NCBI GenBank assembly: GCA_902783905.1
Contig: CACZSP010000206.1
Location: forward strand, 1-13,701
Direction: 5' to 3'
Length of the DNA: 13,701 bases
DNA from: an uncultured Ruminococcus sp.
GTDB lineage: Bacteria; Bacillota; Clostridia; Oscillospirales; CAG-272
In this document: positions 8,444 to 13,701 of the stretch, piece after piece
How the letters are laid out: each line of letters starts with the position of its first letter
Position numbering within the stretch: position 1 is the first letter of the stretch
Made by a program: the position numbers and the translations under genes
The notes under the pieces: model-generated
Databases searched by the model: none
What the model was told of the DNA's origin: nothing
The model's input: only the letters and a program-made list of their open reading frames with translations

Positions 8444-9591
8444 CAGAACACCTTTTTCCCGCCGACAAAGACGCCGGCGATTTTTATTTCGTCGTCGAAA
8501 ACGACGATATCGGGCTCGAGCCCGGCTTCGAGTTTTCCGCGGTTGACGCCGAGGATACGCGCAGGGGTTTCGGTCATCATCTTAACCGCGTCAGGAACGG
8601 AAAAGCCGCATTCTTTCGTCGCGACACGCAAAAGGATATCCGACGTGGCAACGCTTCCGGCAAACGCCGTGCGGTCGGCAAGCTTGCAGACTCCGTCCTC
8701 GACGATGAAGGGAACGCCGCTCATCGAGCCGCTTTTTATATCCGTTCCGGCAATATCGAGACTGTCGGTTATGAGGGCGGTTTTGTCCGGCCCTTTGATC
8801 TTAACGATCATTTTTATCATCTCGGGCGGCAGGTGCTTTCCGTCGGCGATAATTTCAACGTTGAGCCGGTCGAACAGGAAGGCGCTCTCGATCACTCCGG
8901 GATAGCGGAAGCCGCCTCGCCGGGTGACGGTGGACGTGCAGGAGTAGAGATGCGTGACGAGCGCGCATCCGTTTTCCGTCGCCGTTTGCATATCGCTCAT
9001 GACGGCGTCGGTGTGTCCGGCCGACGGGAGTATCCCGCGCCGGGAAATCTCCCGGCAGAACGCGCCGTCGGGATCGTTCTCGGGGGCGTAAGTCCAGCGC
9101 GCCACCGCCTTGCCGCACTCGTCAAGGAAGGGAAGATACTCCTCTTTGCGCAGAGGAGTGATAAAGTCGGTGCTTTGGGCGCCGCACTGCTTTTTTGAAA
9201 GATACGGCCCTTCAAGGTGGGCTCCCGCGATCCTGGGAAGCGTCCGGGGATCGGCGGCCGCCCTGGCGATATCAAGGACTCCTTTGCGCATAAGCGGGAA
9301 GGGAGCGGCGGAAAGCGTCGGAAGGATCGTAGTCGTGCCGTGGCGCAGGTGCTCGTTGGCGGCGGCGGTGACGTCCTCGGGAGAGGAGTCGAGAAACGGG
9401 TGCCCCCCTGCGCCGTGCGTGTGAAGCTCGATAAATCCGGGGCTCAGAAAAGCGTCGCCGAGATCGTCGACCGGTCCTTCCGGTTTTTTGCTTCCGACGT
9501 AGATAATCTTTTCTTCATCGAAGGAGATAAAACCGTCGACAAATCCGCGCGGAGTAATTATCCGGCGGCTTTTGAGGGTCGTGATACTCAT
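8443..9591 (-). CDS. nagA: N-acetylglucosamine-6-phosphate deacetylase
   Basis: Amidohydrolase-fold enzyme that removes acetate from N-acetylated amino-sugar 6-phosphate, giving glucosamine 6-phosphate in the standard pathway. It is 382 aa, the usual length. Metal and catalytic motifs are in order: HTHG at 57-60, HLEGPY at 125-130 (Glu127), GHTDA with His193, THLYS with His214, ADGKH at 249-253, and ITD with the catalytic Asp276. AGS near 311 follows. THLYS replaces the common HLFNAM, and the following stretch (CTSTVTRRGGFRYPG) differs from that around the canonical substrate pocket, so a modified substrate is possible. Its ATG overlaps the nagB-like stop by 4 nt (ATGA) and its stop touches the next gene, placing it firmly in the operon. 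NagA chemistry is confident; the exact sugar is not. Confidence 0.9.
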   Translation of the reverse strand: MSITTLKSRRIITPRGFVDGFISFDEEKIIYVGSKKPEGPVDDLGDAFLSPGFIELHTHGAGGHPFLDSSPEDVTAAANEHLRHGTTTILPTLSAAPFPLMRKGVLDIARAAADPRTLPRIAGAHLEGPYLSKKQCGAQSTDFITPLRKEEYLPFLDECGKAVARWTYAPENDPDGAFCREISRRGILPSAGHTDAVMSDMQTATENGCALVTHLYSCTSTVTRRGGFRYPGVIESAFLFDRLNVEIIADGKHLPPEMIKMIVKIKGPDKTALITDSLDIAGTDIKSGSMSGVPFIVEDGVCKLADRTAFAGSVATSDILLRVATKECGFSVPDAVKMMTETPARILGVNRGKLEAGLEPDIVVFDDEIKIAGVFVGGKKVF

Positions 9592-10352
9592 AATTCAAGC
9601 AGCGACGCGCTGTCGGGATCGAGATAAAGCGTCGCGCAAGGATGACTGCGCATAACGGTCGCGGGGCAGCATTCGCCTGCGGGTCCGTTCAGCGTTTTGT
9701 AAACCGCCTCCGCCTTTGTCGGCGCGGGGACTACGCAGAACAGCCGGGGAGCCCGGGAAAAGACCGGGACGGTCAGTGTGACCGCCTGCTTCGGGACGTC
9801 CTCTATCCGCGCAAAACAGCCGTCGTGGACCTGCTGGTTGCGGCAGATCTCGTCGAGAGACACGACCTTTGCTGTTTTTTTATCGTTGAAATCGGCGACC
9901 GGCGGGTCGTTGAAGGCGATATGTCCGTTCTCCCCGATACCCATCACTATGATATCCGGAGGATTTTCGTTTATCAGCGCGCCGTATCTTTCGGCTTCCG
10001 CTTCGGCGTCGGGCGCGGCGGGATCGATGTAATTCACCGATCCGAACGGGACCCGGTCGAAAATCGCCCGGCGCAAAAAGTTGCCGAAGCCCTGCGGGGC
10101 GTCGGCGGGCAGGCCGATATATTCGTCCATGTGATACGCGTTTATTCTTTTCCAGGGGATGCTTTTGTCTGCGGCGAGGCAGGCGAGCATCTCGTTCTGC
10201 GACGGCGCCGCGGCAAATATGATATTTATCCGGGGTTTTGTTTCGAGTACCGAAAGAATGCACGCGGCGATATCCTTTGCCGCGCCGCGTCCCATTTCCG
10301 CTCGGCTGCCGTAAATATTTACTTTAAGAAGATCTTTTTTCAGCGTTTTCAT
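9588..10352 (-). CDS. nagB: Divergent NagB-type glucosamine-6-phosphate deaminase/isomerase
   Basis: NagB enzymes convert glucosamine 6-phosphate to fructose 6-phosphate and ammonia. This 254-aa protein keeps HMDEY at 74-78 (catalytic-base Asp76), GIGENGHIAFNDP at 138-150 with the ring-opening His144, and QQVHDGCF near 173. Two positions differ from the classical enzyme. The phosphate loop usually reading GTGSTP is AAAPSQ (47-52), and the catalytic Glu after the His loop is Asp149 (FNDP for FNEP). I recall AAAPSQ and FNDPPVADF as features of a NagB-like branch found in carbohydrate operons with Gfo/Idh genes (from memory, unchecked). It may therefore act on a different sugar phosphate or amino sugar. 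Both ends overlap neighbours by 4 nt (ATGA). The symbol is given for the family, not for proven substrate. Confidence 0.82.
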   Translation of the reverse strand: MKTLKKDLLKVNIYGSRAEMGRGAAKDIAACILSVLETKPRINIIFAAAPSQNEMLACLAADKSIPWKRINAYHMDEYIGLPADAPQGFGNFLRRAIFDRVPFGSVNYIDPAAPDAEAEAERYGALINENPPDIIVMGIGENGHIAFNDPPVADFNDKKTAKVVSLDEICRNQQVHDGCFARIEDVPKQAVTLTVPVFSRAPRLFCVVPAPTKAEAVYKTLNGPAGECCPATVMRSHPCATLYLDPDSASLLEL

Positions 10353-11194
10353 GATCCGGTCAGCTCCCTGAATTTCGCCGCGGCATCGGTGAACGCCGCC
10401 TGCTGAGTTTCGTATTTGTAAGGGTTGTCGTAATACCTGCCGGAAAGGGCGTTCTGTCCGTCGAAGGTCTCGAGATGGGGCTCGAGAGAAGCGAAAAAGG
10501 GTCCGTCAGAGCCGGCCGAATAATCCGACAGGATTTCTTTGATTTTCGCTTCGCCTTTTCCCGGCGGTACTATGGCTCCGGCAAAGAGCGCGTCCTTTAT
10601 ATGAAAATAGTTTATATGCTTTTTCAGTTTCCGGTAGGCGTCCGAGGGATCGTATCCGCCGAGCACGAAATTCCCCATGTCGAATACGCATCCGAGGGAG
10701 CCGCCGAAAGCTTCAAGCAGTTCGCGACAGCAATCGGGAGATTCCCCCCATATATCGGCTTCGTTCTCGTGGCAGAGGGTGACGCCGCGTCCGGCGGCCG
10801 TGTCGATCATCAGATCAAGTCGGGAGAGCACGTCCGAGCGGCAGTCCTTCCGGTCTCTTCCGGCCGGAAGATAAAAACTGAAAACCCGCGCAAGCTTGCA
10901 TCCGAAAAGATCGGCGGCGGAAAGAAGCGCAAGGACTTTTTCGCGCAGTTCTTTTCTGTCGCAATCGCAGGGGTATTTCCCGAGCGGAGAGCCGAGTGAC
11001 GAAACCTTCAGAGAATACTCTTCGAGCATGCGGGCGGTCGATTCAAGCTCGGCTTCGGAGTGTTTTATAAAGCTTTTTCCGTCGACGCCGCGCAGCTCGA
11101 TATATCCGAGTCCGAGTCTTTGCGCCGCCACGCACTGTTCACGGAAGTTTTTCGAATATTCGTCGGTAAAACCGGACAAAATCAGATTTTTCAT
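10349..11194 (-). CDS. Sugar phosphate isomerase/epimerase-like TIM-barrel protein
   Basis: Xylose-isomerase-like TIM barrel, 281 aa. The family includes epimerases, isomerases, dehydratases and lyases acting on sugars and inositols through a divalent metal. The likely metal ligands are spaced as expected: Glu143 in HENEADIWG, Asp172 in CVFDMGNF, His198 in YFHIKD and Glu238 in ASLEPHL. GFTDEYS at the N-terminus and YIELRGVDG near residue 31 form the first barrel strands. The gene starts inside the stop of the upstream Gfo/Idh gene (ATGA, 4-nt overlap) and ends over the nagB-like start in the same way. A dehydrogenase plus TIM-barrel pair commonly acts in sequence on oxidised sugars; here it probably isomerises, epimerises or eliminates on a keto intermediate. 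The exact reaction cannot be read from sequence. Confidence 0.87.
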   Translation of the reverse strand: MKNLILSGFTDEYSKNFREQCVAAQRLGLGYIELRGVDGKSFIKHSEAELESTARMLEEYSLKVSSLGSPLGKYPCDCDRKELREKVLALLSAADLFGCKLARVFSFYLPAGRDRKDCRSDVLSRLDLMIDTAAGRGVTLCHENEADIWGESPDCCRELLEAFGGSLGCVFDMGNFVLGGYDPSDAYRKLKKHINYFHIKDALFAGAIVPPGKGEAKIKEILSDYSAGSDGPFFASLEPHLETFDGQNALSGRYYDNPYKYETQQAAFTDAAAKFRELTGS

Positions 11195-12066
11195 AATTCA
11201 AAGGAATTGACGCCTTCCTCCCGTCCGCTTCCGAGCGAGCGGTTCAGGGCGTTCATAACGAAGACGGGCGCGATGAAGTCCCTGTAAGTCGTCTTCATCT
11301 CTCCGCCGCGGAGCAGCGAGACGAATGAGTCGAATTCAATTCCAAAGCAGGGGCTCGAAGATTTTACCGGGAACTCTCCGCCGGCGTTGCCTTCCTTTGA
11401 CGCGACCGTCGCCGAATAGACGTACACGCCGTCGGTCATCAGGAGGGATATCTCGTAATCGGGATAGCGAACCGAGGCGCAGATATTCTTCCCGTTAAGA
11501 TGAGCCGTGGCAGCCGACGGGTATCTGCCGAATATCTCGCAGAGTATCTCGACCGGGTGCTGGGCGTAAAAGAAGAAATCTCCGTAAGGGTTGCACAGGT
11601 TGATCGGAGCGCGTACGAACCCGCCGAGGACCGCCGACGGGTCTGCCGCGACCTTCTCCCGCAGCTTTACGACCTCGTCGCAGTGTATGCAGCAGGAGCC
11701 GCCGGTGACGCGGACGCCCGCCGCTTCGCATTCGCGCATAAAAACGACGGCTTCGTCTTCTTTGACTGTTATCGGTTTGTCGATGAACATCGGTATCCCG
11801 TCGGCAATATACGGCCTTGCGAATCTGTAGTGATCGTTGCCGTGGCGCGCGGTCACAACGAGTCCGTCGAGTTTTCCCTTCAGGCAGTCAAACGACGGGA
11901 GCACCGGAACGCCGAAGCGTGCCTTAAGCTTTTCCGCCGCTTCCGCGTCTTCGCTGAAGACTCCGGCAACTTCGATATCGGGGTATTTTTCCTTATCTTC
12001 AAGAAAAGAAAGAAAGGTGTTGGCGTGCGAGTTCTCGCAGCCGAGTATCGCGATTCGTTTTATCAT
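11191..12066 (-). CDS. Gfo/Idh/MocA family oxidoreductase, short form (291 aa)
   Basis: NAD(P)-dependent sugar dehydrogenase family. The N-terminal Rossmann strand reads RIAILGCENSHAN, where the usual GxGxxG loop is replaced by GCENSH, a variant I associate with a sub-branch of the family. MFIDKPIT at 93-100 contains the conserved lysine of the E/D-K-P motif, and YAQHPVEIL with His170 supplies the catalytic histidine region. At 291 aa it is shorter than the roughly 350-aa norm, mainly in the C-terminal beta-sheet domain. SDR stop to this ATG is 9 nt with only a weak Shine-Dalgarno, and the gene overlaps the TIM-barrel gene downstream by 4 nt. Together with the second Gfo/Idh gene at the operon's end, it suggests two separate redox steps. 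Substrate unknown. Confidence 0.87.
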   Translation of the reverse strand: MIKRIAILGCENSHANTFLSFLEDKEKYPDIEVAGVFSEDAEAAEKLKARFGVPVLPSFDCLKGKLDGLVVTARHGNDHYRFARPYIADGIPMFIDKPITVKEDEAVVFMRECEAAGVRVTGGSCCIHCDEVVKLREKVAADPSAVLGGFVRAPINLCNPYGDFFFYAQHPVEILCEIFGRYPSAATAHLNGKNICASVRYPDYEISLLMTDGVYVYSATVASKEGNAGGEFPVKSSSPCFGIEFDSFVSLLRGGEMKTTYRDFIAPVFVMNALNRSLGSGREEGVNSFEL

Positions 12067-12075
12067 TTGAATAAT

Positions 12076-12927
12076 CTATACGCCCGAATAGGCGGAAAAT
12101 CCGCCGTCGACGGGGAGGGTGACGCCGGTGATGAACCCGGCGGCGTCGTTGTCAAGAAGGAAGAGCAGAGCTCCCTCGAGATCTTTCGTTTCGCCGAAGC
12201 GTCCCATCGGAGTCGCGGCGAGAATCTTTCCGGTACGCGGCGTCGGAGTTCCGTCTGGATTCCAGAGAAGAGAAGCGTTCTGCTTCGTCGAGAAGAAGCC
12301 GGGGGCAATGGCGTTGACGCGTATGCCCTCTTTTGAAAAATGGACGGCCAGCCACTGCGTGAAATTGCTGACGGCGGCCTTCGCTCCCGAATACGCCGGG
12401 ATTTTCGTCAGAGGCGTAAACGCGTTCATCGAGCTGATATTCAGTATCGAACAGCCCTTGCGGCCGAGCATCTGGCGTGCGAAGGCCTGCGTTGGGATAA
12501 GTGTGCCGAGAAAGTTCAGATCGAATACGAATCCGACGCCGGCGCGGTCGAGATCGAAGAAGGATTTGACGTCCGAATCGATATCCCCGGGCTCGTAATA
12601 CTCCTTGTCGGTCGTGGCGCGCGGATTGTTTCCGCCGGCGCCGTTGATAAGAATATCGCACTTACCGAGTTCGCGTTCGACGCAGTCGGCGACAGAAAAG
12701 CAGACGTCGCGCGAGAGCACGTCGCAGGCGTAGGCGCACGCCGTCCCGCCCTCTTCGCGGATGGCGCGCGCGACCTCTTCGGCGGCGGCTTCGTTTATAT
12801 CGAGCAGCGCGACGCGCGCGCCGGCCCTGGCGAGAACCTTGGAAAAACCAGAGCAGAGAACGCCTCCGGCGCCGGTAACTACGGCAACTTTGCCGCGCAG
12901 ATCGGTGGAAAGGACGTTTTTTTGCAT
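12076..12927 (-). CDS. Short-chain dehydrogenase, fructuronate reductase (mannonate oxidoreductase)-like
   Basis: Classical SDR Rossmann enzyme, 283 aa. TGAGGVLCSG at 18-27 is the cofactor loop, DV at 69-70 and NGAGG at 95-99 are structural motifs, and the catalytic set is Ser166 (NISSMN), Tyr179 and Lys183 (YSGAK). LPVDGGFSAYSG closes the protein. KVAVVTGAGGVLCSG and an extended insertion around 100-135 are like the Bacillus-type SDR annotated as D-mannonate oxidoreductase/fructuronate reductase, which interconverts D-fructuronate and D-mannonate. No uxuA-type mannonate dehydratase or uronate isomerase is nearby, so reduction of another 2- or 5-keto sugar acid is equally possible. The ATG at 12927 has AGGAG spaced 8 nt upstream; the in-frame TTG six bases earlier overlaps that region and is rejected. 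The gene lies 9 nt after the membrane-protein stop. Confidence 0.87.
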   Translation of the reverse strand: MQKNVLSTDLRGKVAVVTGAGGVLCSGFSKVLARAGARVALLDINEAAAEEVARAIREEGGTACAYACDVLSRDVCFSVADCVERELGKCDILINGAGGNNPRATTDKEYYEPGDIDSDVKSFFDLDRAGVGFVFDLNFLGTLIPTQAFARQMLGRKGCSILNISSMNAFTPLTKIPAYSGAKAAVSNFTQWLAVHFSKEGIRVNAIAPGFFSTKQNASLLWNPDGTPTPRTGKILAATPMGRFGETKDLEGALLFLLDNDAAGFITGVTLPVDGGFSAYSGV

Positions 12928-12936
12928 TTTCAACTC

Positions 12937-13581
12937 CTATTCTTCATCCGCGTCTTCGGTCACTCCGAAATCGACGGCGCAGAAATCGCGGTTGATCTGT
13001 TTCAGATCATTTATCAAACGGTCGTATTCTTCATTCGCCTGTTTTCTGTCCGGTGAAAGAAGTACGTAATTCTTATAAATCGCTCCGTTGTCTCCGGTTT
13101 CATCAATTACGGCGAAAGTCGTTTGAACTCCGCCGCTATGCAACTGCCTGAGACGGTAGGAGTCTCTGTCCGAGATCGAGATATCGAAAATTCGCTCTCT
13201 CTTCGGCTCGACGCGCGTAATCCCGGCGGGAAAGCAGATGCCTGAGGAGCAAATCAGCATTCCGTCGCGCGAGAAATAATACGGCTCTTCCGCGTTTTCG
13301 TAAAAGATCGTCGGAGACAGGGTGATACCCGCAACGGCAGTTTTGTGCAGCGTTTCGCGGTTCGGTTTCAAAATATATCTGCGTATCGTCAGATAAAAAA
13401 TTACCGATAGAAAAACCGTTCCCGCGGCAAAAATTATCCATGACGCAAATCCTGCGTGAAAAAGTCGGAAAATGATGGAAAGAATGAGACACAAAAACGC
13501 GAACGCCGACAAAAATACAATTATCCCGATCGAACAGGAAATCAGCCGGTTGCGAAGATTTTTTCTCAGAAGCGGTTTCAC
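12937..13581 (-). CDS. Two-TM membrane protein of unknown function, first gene of the sugar operon
   Basis: 214 aa, not recognised. The N-terminus is basic (VKPLLRKNLRNR). Two hydrophobic segments follow at about 14-38 and 45-66, separated by a short loop, and then a cytosolic or external domain of about 145 residues with many beta-type stretches. TISPT-like and YYFSRDGMLICSSGICFPAGITRVE-type sequence (residues about 105-130) suggests a small PH-like or beta-barrel fold, but this is a guess. The end is acidic (TEDADEE). The GTG at 13581 is chosen because AGGAGG sits 5 nt upstream. The reading frame continues upstream through the dispersed repeat, which is not coding. It is only 9 nt from the SDR gene and is probably co-transcribed. 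It may be an operon partner or a gene placed there by chance. Confidence 0.75.
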   Translation of the reverse strand: MKPLLRKNLRNRLISCSIGIIVFLSAFAFLCLILSIIFRLFHAGFASWIIFAAGTVFLSVIFYLTIRRYILKPNRETLHKTAVAGITLSPTIFYENAEEPYYFSRDGMLICSSGICFPAGITRVEPKRERIFDISISDRDSYRLRQLHSGGVQTTFAVIDETGDNGAIYKNYVLLSPDRKQANEEYDRLINDLKQINRDFCAVDFGVTEDADEE

Positions 13582-13586
13582 GGGGA

Positions 13587-13592
13587 CCTCCT
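13587..13592 (-). promoter_or_regulatory. Ribosome binding site that fixes the GTG start of the membrane protein
   Basis: AGGAGG on the - strand, 5 nt before the GTG at 13581-13579. It decides against longer in-frame starts upstream, which would begin inside the dispersed repeat. No convincing promoter is visible in the short space between this site and the repeat. A TATCAT at about 13601-13606 has only a poor -35 partner. Confidence 0.7.
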
Positions 13593-13613
13593 GTTTTTCA
13601 ATGATAATTGTTA

Positions 13614-13701
13614 GGGAAGCGCTGAATAATTCGCGTGCGTAGATTGGCGAGAGCATTTTTTGCAAGTTTCCCGAAGGGAAACGTGTTCTCGGTTGAGAAA
13701 T
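13614..13701. repeat. Second, partial copy of the dispersed palindromic element (cut by window edge)
   Basis: Bases 13628-13663 are identical over 36 bp to 6574-6609 of the full copy, in the same orientation. The left 20 bases (13614-13633) match the left inverted end of the first copy at 13 of 20 positions, and the last six are identical. After the identical core this copy has an extra hairpin, GTTTCCC-GAA-GGGAAAC (13666-13682), absent from the first copy, then TGTTCTCGGTTGAGAAAT, which resembles TGTTCTTGCTGAGAAAT of the first copy. The right half lies beyond the window. It sits 32 nt upstream of the membrane-protein GTG. As with the first copy, its left end faces the 5' end of a - strand gene. 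Confidence 0.75.

Noticed and set aside
13582..13665. Upstream extension of the membrane-protein frame into the repeat
   Set aside because: The added residues are encoded by the repeat core, also found at 6574-6609 upstream of an unrelated gene, and a strong AGGAGG sits before the GTG at 13581.

Overview
The window looks like a chromosome segment of a GC-rich member of the Clostridia (Bacillota), probably an uncultured gut-type lineage. The reasons are strong GGAGG-type ribosome binding sites, the argCJBDF gene order with a bifunctional-type ArgJ, a type-2 ArgC, and tightly overlapping operons. The taxonomic call is inference from gene order and style only.

Region 1 (1-5178, + strand) is an arginine biosynthesis operon: argC (5' end outside the window), argJ, argB, argD and argF. 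The genes overlap or are separated by 4 to 15 nt. Together they convert N-acetylglutamate to citrulline, with ArgJ recycling the acetyl group from acetylornithine. Carbamoyl phosphate supply and argG/argH are not in the window.

Region 2 (5159-7363, - strand) is a small accessory island between two metabolic operons. It has a 175-aa hypothetical protein with its own promoter, then a 356-nt non-coding stretch, then a stand-alone reverse transcriptase (RT) whose 3' end overlaps the 3' end of argF by 20 bp. The non-coding stretch holds two distinct palindromic structures. One is a 164-bp element with 21-bp inverted ends and further nested stems. The other is a 134-nt segment bounded by a perfect 13-bp inverted repeat, ending 14 nt before the RT start codon, an arrangement that recalls retron or defence-RT non-coding RNAs. 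Part of the 164-bp element recurs at the right edge of the window (36 identical bases), so it belongs to a dispersed repeat family.

Region 3 (7364-13581, - strand) is a seven-gene operon. In transcription order it encodes a two-TM membrane protein of unknown function, a fructuronate-reductase-like short-chain dehydrogenase, a Gfo/Idh/MocA dehydrogenase, a xylose-isomerase-like TIM-barrel protein, a divergent NagB-type deaminase, NagA-type deacetylase, and a second Gfo/Idh/MocA dehydrogenase. Most junctions are 1- to 4-nt overlaps. The content suggests catabolism of an unusual N-acetylated amino sugar that is remodelled by oxidation/reduction and epimerisation/isomerisation before or around NagA/NagB chemistry. 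No transporter, kinase, glycosidase or regulator is present here.

The most interesting part is the RT with its two structured upstream elements and the dispersed repeat. The sugar operon is a second candidate for an undescribed pathway.
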